A stretch of DNA of 64,000 nt from Planctomycetota bacterium (GTDB lineage: Bacteria; Planctomycetota; Planctomycetia; Pirellulales; Lacipirellulaceae), in assembly GCA_013152205.1 (NCBI GenBank), contig JAADGV010000098.1, forward strand, positions 1-64,000, given 5' to 3'. Shown in pieces: positions 27,368 through 36,606 of the stretch (its first letter is position 1; every line of letters starts with the position of its first letter). The translations under genes were made by a program, and so were the position numbers. A model generated the notes under the pieces. The model did not search any database, was not told the DNA's origin, and saw only the letters and a program-made list of their open reading frames with translations.

Positions 27368-28780
27368 ATGGCTATTGCTCCTGATTATTCGGTTCGAACT
27401 CATCGTTCGCTGGTTGATGTCTCGTACCGCCTGCTCGACGCGGCAGCTATCCTTTGCTCGACGTTAGTCGCAACTCGCTACACCGATCAAGAGCATCTTG
27501 AAAATTTGGCGGTTGTGGGGGCAACCACGCTGTTGGTTCATACCGTAGCTATCGAGGTGAGCGGTTTGTACCGCAACTGGCGAGGCGCGCGGCTTGGGAC
27601 CGAACTATGGTGTGTACTGATCAACTGGCTGTACACGGCTCCAGCGGTGTTGGGGATAGGTCTTCTTACCCGTTTTAATGCAGAGTTTAGCTACCAAACC
27701 AAGATGGTTTGGCTGGTGCTGACGCCCATGGCGATGGTTAGCGGTCGGGTCGTGTTGCGGTCTGCGCTAAGAAGCTTGCGTCGACGTGGATTCAATACAC
27801 GTAGCTTTGCCATTTGCGGCATCAATCAATTAGGCCTGCAATTGGCAGAGAATATTCAAGCTTCTCCGGAGCTTGGCTTGACATTAGCCGGATTTTTTGA
27901 TGATCGCCCGGCCTCACGCTTGAAGGACGTCAGTGCAGAAAAATGCCCGTGTGTGGGGACGTTGAAAAAATTGGTTGCCATGGCCAAGCGTGGCGAAGTC
28001 GACATGATATTCATCACGTTTCCGATGCGCGCCGAAAAACGGATTCGCGATTACCTCGACCAACTGGGCGATACGACGGCCTCGGTCTATATTGTGCCCG
28101 ACTTTTTTGTCTTTCAGATGTTGCACGCACGGTGGAATCAGATCAATGGCTTGCCTATTGTGAGCGTGTTCGAAACGCCGATTTCTGGAATCGACGGAGT
28201 TCTGAAACGCGGTTTCGATATCGTCGTTGCGTCTCTGATGCTACTGATCCTGGCCGTGCCGATGGCAATTATTGCGTTGCTAGTAAAGTACGCATCGCCA
28301 GGGCCCGTGTTTTTCAGACAGAAACGTTATGGCCTGGTGGGCGGGGAAATTTTGGTTTGGAAATTCCGCTCGATGCGATGCTGTGACAATGGAACAGAAG
28401 TAAAACAAGCATCGCAGGATGACGATCGAGTGACCCCGATTGGACGATTTCTTCGGAAGGCGTCTCTGGATGAGTTGCCGCAATTGTTTAATGTCGTGGG
28501 CGGTAGCATGTCTTTAGTGGGGCCACGTCCACATGCGAGTGCCCACAACGAGCAGTATCGAAGTCTAATCGACGGATACATGCTGCGTCACAAGGTAAAA
28601 CCGGGCATTACGGGGCTAGCGCAAGTCAACGGTTGGCGCGGAGAGACCGAGACGCTCGAAAAAATGGAACGGCGAATTGAGTTCGACCATCGCTACATAC
28701 GCGAATGGTCGTTGTGGATGGACGTAAAGATCCTACTCCAAACCGTTGCCGTCGTACTGAAACAAGAGAACGCCTACTGA
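27368..28780 (+). CDS. Undecaprenyl-phosphate sugar-1-phosphate transferase (WcaJ type)
   Basis: A 470-residue polyisoprenyl-phosphate hexose-1-phosphate transferase that starts repeat-unit assembly of an exopolysaccharide. Four N-terminal transmembrane helices and a CoA-binding-like domain (about 130-250) precede a fifth membrane segment (about 283-305) and the catalytic domain. That domain carries FFRQKRYGLVGGEI, WKFRSM, LRKASLDELPQLFNV, MSLVGPRPH and RHKVKPGITGLAQVNGWRG, the full set of signature motifs. Length is standard for WcaJ/ExoY-fusion enzymes. No glycosyltransferases or Wzx/Wzy follow. Confidence 0.94.
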   Translation: MAIAPDYSVRTHRSLVDVSYRLLDAAAILCSTLVATRYTDQEHLENLAVVGATTLLVHTVAIEVSGLYRNWRGARLGTELWCVLINWLYTAPAVLGIGLLTRFNAEFSYQTKMVWLVLTPMAMVSGRVVLRSALRSLRRRGFNTRSFAICGINQLGLQLAENIQASPELGLTLAGFFDDRPASRLKDVSAEKCPCVGTLKKLVAMAKRGEVDMIFITFPMRAEKRIRDYLDQLGDTTASVYIVPDFFVFQMLHARWNQINGLPIVSVFETPISGIDGVLKRGFDIVVASLMLLILAVPMAIIALLVKYASPGPVFFRQKRYGLVGGEILVWKFRSMRCCDNGTEVKQASQDDDRVTPIGRFLRKASLDELPQLFNVVGGSMSLVGPRPHASAHNEQYRSLIDGYMLRHKVKPGITGLAQVNGWRGETETLEKMERRIEFDHRYIREWSLWMDVKILLQTVAVVLKQENAY

Positions 28781-28886
28781 GAATTCCTGTAGGAGACGTC
28801 TCTGTCGTCGATTGCGCGGTACTCTCGTTCGGCTTGCAGGTCTGTTATACTCTTGGCAACCACTTCGTGTTGTCAGGAGTTTTTTT

Positions 28887-30203
28887 ATGCGATCGATCTG
28901 CTTGGCTTTAGCTGCGGCTTTGTTTTTGTCTTTGCCTGCGCGAGCAGAGGTCGTCTGGCCTCAGTTTCGCGGGCCTGATGGCCAGGGGCATGTAGATGCT
29001 GTCGGCGTGCCGTTGCATTGGGGCGAGGGCAAGAACATTGTCTGGAAATCGCCCGTGGAAGGGTTGGGCTGGTCGTCGCCGGTGGTGGCTGATGGCAAGA
29101 TTTGGTTGACGACGGCAATCCCCTCGTATGTCAGCGAAGAAGAACGGGCGGCGAAGGTCGAAGGCATGTCGATGGCAAGCACCCTGGCCGTTGCCCGCGA
29201 GGTCTCGTTATGGGCACTGTCGTTCGATTTAGAGTCAGGCAAGCAGTTGCAAAAAATCAAACTGTTCGAGGTCGATTCACCACAAGCAATTCACTCGCTC
29301 AATAGTTTTGCCTCGCCAACTTCCGTGCTTGCCGAAGGACGATTGTTTTGCCATTTCGGGGCGTTTGGGACAGCTTGTGTCGATACGACAACCGGAAGAA
29401 TTATCTGGAAGCGGGAGTTGTCGATTGAACACGGAGTCGGCCCGGGTAGCTCGCCCGTGCTGTTCGAGGACTTGTTGATTATCCCTTGCGACGGGACCGA
29501 CCAGCAATACGTAGTGGCTGTGAGTACGGCTAATGGCGAAACCGTTTGGAAAACCGATCGCCCACCCCTGCGGACCGAGGTAGGCGATTATCAAAAAGCG
29601 TTTTGTACACCGCTAATCATTGAAGTTGGCGGCCAGAAACAAGTGGTGATTCCCGGTGCCCAGTGGTTTGTGGCCTACGACCCGCGTACAGGTGAAGAAG
29701 TTTGGCGAGTGGATCATGGCCGCGGGTTTTCAAATGTGCCTCGCCCCGTGTATGACGGCGAGCGATTGTATCTCTGCACAGGCTTTGTACGTGGCCAACT
29801 CTGGGCGGTGCGGCCTGACGGGGCAGGAGATATCACCGAGACCCACGTCGTTTGGAAACGCACAAAGCAGATACCGATGATGGCCTCGCCGATCGTGGTG
29901 GACGGGCGTGTGCATGTGGTAAGCGATGGCGGGGTGGCAACGTGTTTCGATGCAGCAACGGGCGAAGAGATCTGGCGCAAACGGATGGGAGGCAAGTACT
30001 CGGCTTCGCCGTTGTTTGTCGAGGGACGGATTTACTTTTGCAATCATGACGGCCGCACGACCGTGCTTGCCCCAGGCGACGAGTATCGGGAGTTGGCACA
30101 GAACGACTTAGACGGCCAGTTGATGGCTTCGCCCGTGGTGGTGGAGGGCGATCTGCTGTTGCGCACTGATACGTATCTTTATCGTATTAGCGAAAACCGC
30201 TGA
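28887..30203 (+). CDS. Secreted PQQ-like beta-propeller protein
   Basis: A 438-residue exported protein with a signal peptide MRSICLALAAALFLSLPARA. It opens with VVWPQFRGPDGQG, a hallmark of planctomycete PQQ-like propellers. Repeated GE.VW/GEEIWR blades (GETVWK, GEEVWR, GEEIWRKRMGGKYSASP) follow. The start at 28887 is set by the signal peptide and a CAGGAG ribosome binding site 8 bases upstream. It lacks clear catalytic residues of quinoprotein dehydrogenases, so it may be a scaffold or binding protein. Confidence 0.9.
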   Translation: MRSICLALAAALFLSLPARAEVVWPQFRGPDGQGHVDAVGVPLHWGEGKNIVWKSPVEGLGWSSPVVADGKIWLTTAIPSYVSEEERAAKVEGMSMASTLAVAREVSLWALSFDLESGKQLQKIKLFEVDSPQAIHSLNSFASPTSVLAEGRLFCHFGAFGTACVDTTTGRIIWKRELSIEHGVGPGSSPVLFEDLLIIPCDGTDQQYVVAVSTANGETVWKTDRPPLRTEVGDYQKAFCTPLIIEVGGQKQVVIPGAQWFVAYDPRTGEEVWRVDHGRGFSNVPRPVYDGERLYLCTGFVRGQLWAVRPDGAGDITETHVVWKRTKQIPMMASPIVVDGRVHVVSDGGVATCFDAATGEEIWRKRMGGKYSASPLFVEGRIYFCNHDGRTTVLAPGDEYRELAQNDLDGQLMASPVVVEGDLLLRTDTYLYRISENR

Positions 30204-30209
30204 GTGTTT

Positions 30210-30252
30210 CAGGCCAAGATGGCCTGGCTAGATAGCCCCACCGTCCCGGTGG
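30210..30252. repeat. Double-hairpin REP-like element, copy 2
   Basis: Same plan as 17248-17291: hairpin CAGGCC/GGCCTG, spacer GCTAGATAG, then CCCACCG/CGGTGG. The first stem differs from the other copy in ways that keep it paired. It follows the stop codon of the PQQ gene by 8 bp. Confidence 0.65.
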
Positions 30253-30388
30253 AGGAAAATGGCCCCATCGTCTCGAGGGAAGCAAAGAATTTCTGGTAAT
30301 TCGCTTCATTTCCTGGGAAGCTGATGGCTGGCCGGTGTTTTCTCTACCGGAACCAGTTGCTAGGAGCCCCGTTGTCAGGAACATAGTT

Positions 30389-30898
30389 GTGGAACAACCC
30401 GTGGACGCGCGTCTGATTGGTGACCTGCTCGACAGCCACGGCGCGGCGTTGGAACTCTACGCATCTGGGTGGACAAACAGCCCGGAAGACTGCGTGCAAG
30501 AGTCGCTCGTCGAACTGGCGAGGCGGCTTCAGCCGCCGGAGCACACGGTCGCATGGCTCTACCACGTAGTCCGAAACCGGGCCAAGAACGCTGGCCGAGC
30601 CGACCGTCGCCGAGTGCGCCACGAGCAGATCGCGGCCCAATTGGCGGGCGAGCGAAACCAGCAAACGATCAGCGACATTGAAAGATTAGCGCTGCCCGAG
30701 GCCTTGGAGGCGATGTCCGCCGAGGATCGCGAACTGGTGGTATTGCGAATTTGGAGTGGGCTGACTTGGCAAGAGATTGCCGAAGTGAGCCAAACGTCGT
30801 CGAGTGGTGCGCAGCGGCGATATGCCGCGGCACTCAAACAGTTGCGTCATTTTTTGGAGCCGTCATGTCTACCGAAAATAGTTTGCCGTCGGAGTTAG
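30389..30898 (+). CDS. ECF-type RNA polymerase sigma factor
   Basis: A 169-residue sigma-70-family factor. Region 2 is WTNSPEDCVQESLVELARRL with WLYHVVRNRAKNAGRADRRR. Region 4 is LEAMSAEDRELVVLRIWSGLTWQEIAEVSQTSSSGAQRRYAAALKQLR. The start GTG at 30389 has AGGAAC upstream, while an in-frame GTG at 30335 adds 18 residues inside the repeat flank. The 3' end overlaps the next gene by 34 bp, so the two are translationally linked. It likely directs transcription for an envelope or stress response. Confidence 0.88.
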   Translation: MEQPVDARLIGDLLDSHGAALELYASGWTNSPEDCVQESLVELARRLQPPEHTVAWLYHVVRNRAKNAGRADRRRVRHEQIAAQLAGERNQQTISDIERLALPEALEAMSAEDRELVVLRIWSGLTWQEIAEVSQTSSSGAQRRYAAALKQLRHFLEPSCLPKIVCRRS

Positions 30899-31392
30899 CC
30901 GCCTTTGAATCGCGGCTTCGGAAACAGTCGCTCGATCGTGGCGAGATCGATCGAGATGAGTTGATGTACCAAGCCGGCTGGGCTGCGGCCGAGGCGACGC
31001 GGAAGATGCGTTGGCTCTGGCCAACAACCTCGGGCGTGTTGGCCGCCTCGGTGCTGATGCTGGCCACGTTTTTGGTAAACAGCCCAGCAGAACCGCCGGC
31101 GACTACTGTCGCAGAAGTTGCCCCACCGAAGGTCGAAGTCACGGTGCCTGCACAAGTCGACGAAACACCGATCGTCAGCCATCCGACGCGCTACCCCTCG
31201 CGATGGGCCCAGCCACGATGGACACAGCGGTCGCCCTTCCTGGCGATGCGCGACCGGGCGTTACGCATAGAATTCGACGAACCGACTTCTTTTGCCGGGC
31301 CCGTTTCTTTTGTCGAGATCGACGACGACTATGCCCCAAAAGCCGTTACCGCAAGAGAACTGATGCAAGAGTTTTTAGGAGAAACCTCATGA
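30865..31392 (+). CDS. Membrane-anchored putative anti-sigma factor
   Basis: A 175-residue protein with an acidic/basic cytoplasmic N-terminus (about 1-50), one transmembrane helix (about 50-72, VLAASVLMLATFLVN) and a Pro-rich periplasmic part ending in RELMQEFLGETS. No zinc-binding HxxxCxxC is visible. The role is inferred from position: it overlaps the sigma gene by 34 bp and has the topology of planctomycete anti-sigma proteins. The start at 30865 has GGAG six bases upstream. Confidence 0.62.
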   Translation: MSTENSLPSELAAFESRLRKQSLDRGEIDRDELMYQAGWAAAEATRKMRWLWPTTSGVLAASVLMLATFLVNSPAEPPATTVAEVAPPKVEVTVPAQVDETPIVSHPTRYPSRWAQPRWTQRSPFLAMRDRALRIEFDEPTSFAGPVSFVEIDDDYAPKAVTARELMQEFLGETS

Positions 31393-32912
31393 AAACGCCC
31401 GTTTGGCACTTTGCCAGTAGTATCGCCGTTTTGGTTTTGTTGTCGCCCAGCTTGATGGCCGAAGTCCGTGTGGTTGAAGATTTTGGCGAGGAGAATGGTC
31501 ATACGCTTTACAAAATGACCGTGACGCCGGCTGCGGAGCCGACCCCGGCGCTCAAGCACCGGTTGCAGCTTCGGGCCCATGAACTCAAACCGGGCAACGC
31601 TGCCACGTATTACTTACGAGTTAACGCTGAAAATTGGTTGAGTGGCGCCTGGAAAGGTGTGCGGAAAGAGTTTGGCGAAGCGGTTGATGAGTGGTACGGC
31701 ATTGATTTCCCTTTGAGCGAACTACCGCTCGACAAAGTACGCAAAGCAGCGTCCAGGTTTAACGGTATTGTTTCGTATTTCATCGCACCGGCGTCCTATA
31801 GGCTAGATTGTGACTGGGGATACAATCTAATGGAGTTGCGAGGCTCGGATGTCTATGCGCTTCCCCTGCCAGGAGTTCAACAATCGAGATCAATCTCTCG
31901 AATGCTTGCGCTGCGGACCAGGCTGGCTATTGCCGAGGGTCGTTACGACGACGCAATCGACCACATGAGAATGAACTATCGGCTGGCACGCAACGTGGGC
32001 AAAGCGCCGATATTCGTTTGCAGCCTCGTGGGTATCGCTGAAGCGGGTGTGGCAAGCCAGACAGTCCTTGACCTCATCGCTGCCCCAGACTCGCCGAATC
32101 TGTATTGGGCACTCACCGAGCTGCCTCGTCCACTGGTCGACATGCGTGAGGCGATTCGACTAGAGATGTCGATAGGTAAAAGGATCTTTTCGTCTCTGAC
32201 AGATGTTGAGTCTACCGAACATTCTCCAGAGGAATGGGCTCGGCTGATTGCGGACGAGTTGGAGGAAGCGGACGAGTTGGAGGAATACGAGTCGTCCTTT
32301 ACCGGTTCCCTCTTCAAAGGAGTTTCACTTGCCAACCAAGACCTGCTACGCGCCATGGCTACTGCTGGGCTATCGATGCTCGTCTATCCGGACGCGAAAC
32401 AGCGGCTCATTCAGGCGGGAATGGATGCTGAGCACGTAGAAGGAATTCCGGTGGGACAGGTTGTTTTAATCGATGCGGCACGCGAATATCAGCGGATTGC
32501 AGACGAGACTGAGAAGTGGCTGTATATTCCTTATCCGCTTGCGAAAAAACAGATGCGGCGTACTGAAGACGAATTATCCGGCAAGCGCAACCAATTGCAA
32601 GGCGGCCTTGGACCAATCATAGCCGACATTTTGCTACCAGCTACTCGTTTTGCTCGCAGGGTCCAGATTCGCTTGGAATGGAAAATGGCTGCCTTGCGGG
32701 TGATCGAAGCCCTGCGCATGCACGCCGCAGAGACCGGCAAGTTGCCGGCGTCGCTCGACGAAATCGAAGTGGTGCCTGTGCCGCTGAATCCGATCACTAC
32801 GAAGCCCTACCTATATCACCTCGACGGCGAGACGGCCGTGCTCGAATTGCCGTTTAGCGACGGCATATCGGGCGTCGCCTATCGATACGAAATCACGTTA
32901 GCAGAGCCTTAA
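31389..32912 (+). CDS. Secreted planctomycete protein of unknown function
   Basis: A 507-residue protein with a signal peptide (MKTPVWHFASSIAVLVLLSPSLMA). Its start overlaps the preceding stop as ATGA, so it is translated as part of the sigma/anti-sigma unit. The body has HELKPGNAATYYLRVNAENW near residue 60, then alpha-helical segments (ALRTRLAIAEGRYDDAIDHMRMNYRLARNVG). A C-terminal segment (LRVIEALRMHAAETGKLPASLDEI...PLNPITTKPYLYHLDG) resembles the tail of type II secretion pseudopilin-like planctomycete proteins. I do not recognise a catalytic motif. Confidence 0.72.
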   Translation: MKTPVWHFASSIAVLVLLSPSLMAEVRVVEDFGEENGHTLYKMTVTPAAEPTPALKHRLQLRAHELKPGNAATYYLRVNAENWLSGAWKGVRKEFGEAVDEWYGIDFPLSELPLDKVRKAASRFNGIVSYFIAPASYRLDCDWGYNLMELRGSDVYALPLPGVQQSRSISRMLALRTRLAIAEGRYDDAIDHMRMNYRLARNVGKAPIFVCSLVGIAEAGVASQTVLDLIAAPDSPNLYWALTELPRPLVDMREAIRLEMSIGKRIFSSLTDVESTEHSPEEWARLIADELEEADELEEYESSFTGSLFKGVSLANQDLLRAMATAGLSMLVYPDAKQRLIQAGMDAEHVEGIPVGQVVLIDAAREYQRIADETEKWLYIPYPLAKKQMRRTEDELSGKRNQLQGGLGPIIADILLPATRFARRVQIRLEWKMAALRVIEALRMHAAETGKLPASLDEIEVVPVPLNPITTKPYLYHLDGETAVLELPFSDGISGVAYRYEITLAEP

Positions 32913-32921
32913 ACACAATAG

Positions 32922-32945
32922 CCACGATCTTACAGATCGCCGGAG
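32922..32945. repeat. 24-bp hairpin repeat, copy 2
   Basis: CCACGATCTTACAGATCGCC then GGAG; one base differs from the copy at 35235-35258. It lies between the secreted protein and the DUF1559 gene. Confidence 0.78.
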
Positions 32946-33005
32946 CGAATTGAGTGTGTCGTTGTCTATATTTTTCCATGAAAGCCTTTGCGAAAAGGGT
33001 GTGCT

Positions 33006-34604
33006 ATGAAACTGCTTGCCATCGGGTTGATTTTTTTCGTTGCTCAGGTTGTCGTTGCTGCGGATCATGGCGCGGCACTCAAACCGTACTTGACCGACGA
33101 CGTCGTTGCAGTTGCTTACCTCGATTTGTCGGCGATCGATGCGCCCGGCGTGTTGACGTGGGCCGAGAAACTTGGCCTTGTCTCTGAAGAGGAACGGGAT
33201 GAGGCCGAAAAGAGAGTGGAAATTGTTCAGGAACAACTGGGCGAGTTGGTCGATTCCGGCGCAAGCCATCTGTATTTGTTACTCCGAGTCTCCGACGTGT
33301 CGCATGGTGGCCCGTCGTGGGTTGTGCCGGTGGGCGAAGGTGGGAGTCCACGTGCGGTGCTAGGGCTGATGGTCGGCGTTTTCAGTGGTGGACCGGGCAG
33401 ATTGGAAATGGATGCGTTGAAATTGAATGCAGCCACTCAACCGACGTGGCTGCCTAGGTCTTGGGAAGTTGTCGACGGTGCTGTGCTCGGCAGTACGACC
33501 AAGGCGCAGCTTGAGCACTTGAAAAACACTCGCCCCAAATCGCCGCGAGATTTGAGCGACGCCTGGGCAGCGCTAGGGCAGGGCGATTGCGGGCTTCTCA
33601 TCTTTGGCGACGCAGACTCTCGCCGCGTGGTGCGCGAGATGTTTCCGCCGCTGCCTGCGCCGTTTTCCGAGGTCAACGGAAAGCTGCTTGCCGACGGTTT
33701 GCTGTGGGGTGGAATTGCGTTAAAACTGCCGCCGCAACCCGATGCGGAGATTGTTGTCGAGACGCGAGACGAACAGATGGCAACCACCGTCGCCCAAGTG
33801 ATTACCAGCGGGCTGATATTGGCAAAACATTCGCTGCCGATAGAGCAGGAGCTAATCGAAGCCCTAGCCAGCGCTTTTCGTCCGCAAGTCGAGGGTGCTC
33901 GCGTTCGCATTGCGCTGGATGAACTCACGAGCAATGTCGACCGGTTGACATCGCTATTGAGTCCGCCGGTTCGCAAGGCACGGCAAGCGGCGTGGCGGAA
34001 TACGCGGATGAATCAGTTCAAGAACATTGGTTTGGCTTTGCAAAATTACGCCGCTAGCAACAAGGGGACGTTTCCCGCACACGCAAACTACGATGACAAC
34101 GGAAAACCGTTGCTGAGCTGGCGCGTGCTTATTTTGCCGTACCTGGATCAGAGTGCGTTATACAAGCAGTTTCACCTCGATGAATCGTGGGACAGCGAGC
34201 ACAACCGAAAGTTGATTGAAAAGATGCCGGCGATTTATGCCGACCCCGATACCGCACTTCGGAAAATCAACGCCAAGGACCAAACCACATTCGTCGTGCC
34301 GACCAGCGAGGGGACGGTGTTTGATAGGCCCACGGGAACAATGTTCAAGGAAATCACCGATGGCACGAGCAACACGATCACGTTTGTCGAGGTCGTGCCC
34401 GAGCGAGCCGTCGTTTGGACGAAGCCGGAGGATTGGAAAGTCGACCTAGAAGACCCGCTCAATGGCGTAAGACGCGAAGACCGAGATTGGTTTACTACCG
34501 CGTGGTGTGATGGCAGTGCACATATAATTTCGAACGAAGTCGAAGCAAAGAAGTTACGAGCGCTGTTGACACGAGCAGGCAGAGAGATCATCGAGTGGCC
34601 GTAG
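33006..34604 (+). CDS. DUF1559 domain-containing secreted protein
   Basis: A 532-residue exported protein (signal LLAIGLIFFVAQVVVAA). The N-terminal ~310 residues form a planctomycete-specific region starting DDVVAVAYLDLSAID. The C-terminal DUF1559 part starts NQFKNIGLALQNYAASNKGTFPAH, with LLSWRVLILPYLDQSALYKQFHLDESWDS, then FKEITDGTSNTITFVEV and WCDGSAHII. It lacks the type IV pilin leader that many DUF1559 proteins carry. The start at 33006 has AAAAGGG upstream. Function unknown; the family is strongly expanded in planctomycetes. Confidence 0.92.
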   Translation: MKLLAIGLIFFVAQVVVAADHGAALKPYLTDDVVAVAYLDLSAIDAPGVLTWAEKLGLVSEEERDEAEKRVEIVQEQLGELVDSGASHLYLLLRVSDVSHGGPSWVVPVGEGGSPRAVLGLMVGVFSGGPGRLEMDALKLNAATQPTWLPRSWEVVDGAVLGSTTKAQLEHLKNTRPKSPRDLSDAWAALGQGDCGLLIFGDADSRRVVREMFPPLPAPFSEVNGKLLADGLLWGGIALKLPPQPDAEIVVETRDEQMATTVAQVITSGLILAKHSLPIEQELIEALASAFRPQVEGARVRIALDELTSNVDRLTSLLSPPVRKARQAAWRNTRMNQFKNIGLALQNYAASNKGTFPAHANYDDNGKPLLSWRVLILPYLDQSALYKQFHLDESWDSEHNRKLIEKMPAIYADPDTALRKINAKDQTTFVVPTSEGTVFDRPTGTMFKEITDGTSNTITFVEVVPERAVVWTKPEDWKVDLEDPLNGVRREDRDWFTTAWCDGSAHIISNEVEAKKLRALLTRAGREIIEWP

Positions 34605-34680
34605 CACGCCGTGCATTGCGTGGCAATGCGGCTATTTTATCGTGATGGCAATGCCAATGTGCTTATGCTAAATTACCCGC

Positions 34681-35223
34681 ATGACAGAAAAGCAATTTTT
34701 CGATTGGCAGACCTCAGGTGGCACCGACGACGTCATGCGGCTGGTCGACTGCCTGGAGCGGGCTGACATCGCTTGGTGTGCCATTGGCGGCGTGGCCGTG
34801 AACCATTGGGCCGAAGAGCCGATGGTTACGCAGGATGTCGACTTTGTAGTAACGACCGATGCAATCGAACGGGCCGTTTCGCTTCTTGAAGACGCTGGGT
34901 TTAGCTACGAACGGTTCGACTGGTCGATCAACTTCCAAGGCCACTCGAAGATTAGCATCCAGCTCAGCACCGAGGATTTTTATCGTCAGTTTCCAGCACG
35001 AGCTGTGCCGGCCGACGTACATGGCATTTTGCTGCGAGTTGCATCGGTCGAAGATACCTTGAGCGGCAAGATGAAAGCCTGGGCAACACCCGGGCGTAGG
35101 CAGAGCAAGCGAATTAAAGACCTTGCTGATATCGCACGGCTTATCGAGGCCCACCCGCATCTTTGGGATCGTCTCAGAGACGACTTAAAGAAGCAACTGC
35201 AGCCGCCTGAGGCCAGCCCCTGA
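34681..35223 (+). CDS. Nucleotidyltransferase-fold protein (AbiEii-like)
   Basis: A 180-residue protein of the nucleotidyltransferase superfamily, AbiEii/MNT-like group. IGGVAVNHWAEEPMVTQDVDFVV provides the GG and the D-x-D metal-binding motif. LRVASVEDTLSGKMKAWATPGRRQSKRIKDLADIARLIE is the C-terminal substrate-side helix typical of the group. No antitoxin-like partner is adjacent, so it may be a solitary enzyme and not half of a toxin-antitoxin system. Confidence 0.82.
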   Translation: MTEKQFFDWQTSGGTDDVMRLVDCLERADIAWCAIGGVAVNHWAEEPMVTQDVDFVVTTDAIERAVSLLEDAGFSYERFDWSINFQGHSKISIQLSTEDFYRQFPARAVPADVHGILLRVASVEDTLSGKMKAWATPGRRQSKRIKDLADIARLIEAHPHLWDRLRDDLKKQLQPPEASP

Positions 35224-35234
35224 GCAAAAAATAA

Positions 35235-35258
35235 CCGCGATCTTACAGATCGCCGGAG
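35235..35258. repeat. 24-bp hairpin repeat, copy 3
   Basis: Exact reverse complement of the copy at 27315-27338 and one base different from 32922-32945. It lies between the convergent AbiEii-like and DUF1571 genes, just after a stop codon. Confidence 0.8.
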
Positions 35259-35269
35259 CCTCGCAAGAC

Positions 35270-36178
35270 TTACTTCTTGAAGTATTGCGGGTTGTCCGGA
35301 TCAAAGTCTGCATCGGTAAAGCCATTGTTGATCTTCAAGTTGAGATAGGTATAGGCTTCTTCCAGGGGCAGCTTGCCGCCGGGTACCCTAGGCCAGCCGT
35401 AAGCTGCGTAGCGAACGGGCAAGCCGAGTTCGTTGTCGATGAAGATCTCCGCCCGATGGTAGCGGAAGTTGTTACGCTTCGTGGGATGGATGGCAACAAT
35501 CTGTGTGACAGGTCGTTTGTTCATCACGTTCTGGAATGTGTTCACTTCGCATTCGCCGTATTTAACATCTTGGCTGGCGACGGTGATTAGCTCGCTGGTC
35601 AGCTCGCGAATGCCAAGCTTCGTGATGGGGTATTTTTGGCCTTTCATGGCAAGCATGCCGTTGGGATCGAGTGGCACCGCACCGAACTTTCGTTTCCAGC
35701 CACAGTCCATGGCAACCATCTTGCCATCAGCATTTGGGTAGAGACATTCGCGGCCTTTGTGGGGCTTAAGAAAGAACATGTAGACCGCGAACGGCTTGTT
35801 GCGAACTTTGATGTACGCAATCTCTTCGTCCATCAGCGTGCCGTCGATGCGTTCCTGCTTGCGAAGGATGGCGCTGTAGTCGGCGATGTCGGCGTCGATA
35901 TTTTTCAGCGCTGAGTGAGCCATCCGAAGGGCTGGCATCAGCGGGTGCTCGCCAGGACGCTGAGTGAGGTCGAATGGCGAACCAGGCGCCGTCGTGGCGA
36001 TTCTTGCCGCCAGCTTCGGCGTTTGATTGGCATCTTCTTCGTTCGAGACACGAAAGATAGGCTCGACCAGTTGGCTCGCTTGCTGAGCTTGGGCCCAGGA
36101 ATTTGCCGAGACAATGCTGCTGACCATCACCAGCAAAGCGATGGTGCGTGGGAGGATGAAAAAGGGATTTCTACGCAT
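35270..36178 (-). CDS. DUF1571 domain-containing secreted protein
   Basis: A 302-residue exported protein (signal IALLVMVSSIVSANSWAQA). DUF1571 is recognised from DYSAILRKQERIDG, YIKVRNKPFAVYMFFLKPHKGRECLY, and RYAAYGWPRVPGGKLPLEEAYTYLNLKIN near the C-terminus. The fold resembles outer-membrane lipoprotein carrier-type beta proteins, but the role is not known. It stands alone with a leader region of about 430 bp. Confidence 0.9.
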   Translation of the reverse strand: MRRNPFFILPRTIALLVMVSSIVSANSWAQAQQASQLVEPIFRVSNEEDANQTPKLAARIATTAPGSPFDLTQRPGEHPLMPALRMAHSALKNIDADIADYSAILRKQERIDGTLMDEEIAYIKVRNKPFAVYMFFLKPHKGRECLYPNADGKMVAMDCGWKRKFGAVPLDPNGMLAMKGQKYPITKLGIRELTSELITVASQDVKYGECEVNTFQNVMNKRPVTQIVAIHPTKRNNFRYHRAEIFIDNELGLPVRYAAYGWPRVPGGKLPLEEAYTYLNLKINNGFTDADFDPDNPQYFKK

Positions 36179-36606
36179 AATTCTCGAACTCCTGCCTACT
36201 GGTGGGGGGCCAGCTTGTTTTTTAACGTCAAGGGTTTCCGAAACAAAAGGCTAGCAAAACAGGCCGACGTGTGAAAAATCACCGCGAAAAGACGCGGTCG
36301 TCGACGCTGCTAGCTATTGCAGCGGATTAAATATAAATTATCGTGCAAACGGTGTACCGCGTGGGGGGCGACGTACGCAGCTAGTCTGTACTGCGTGTCC
36401 AGTGGGGGATATGTAGCTAGTCACGGTAGGAGAGCCCAATGGTAACTATCGCCGGTCGCAGCAGAAACAATTACAATCTTCTGACTGAACCGGCATCTTA
36501 GCCTAGACGATGTATCTTACGCCAAACGCCTGAGCCGCTCCGTGTGAGGCTGGGCACAAAATAGTAACGCAGCTTGTGTTAGCAGGGAATAGGAACTTAA
36601 AAACAA
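36179..36606. other. Intergenic region between divergent genes
   Basis: About 430 bases between the DUF1571 gene and the divergent MBL gene. It must hold both promoters. I see no gene and no repeat family that recurs elsewhere in the window. Confidence 0.4.

Noticed and set aside
34681-35223. Toxin-antitoxin system around the AbiEii-like gene
   Set aside because: No small regulator-like frame precedes or follows it.
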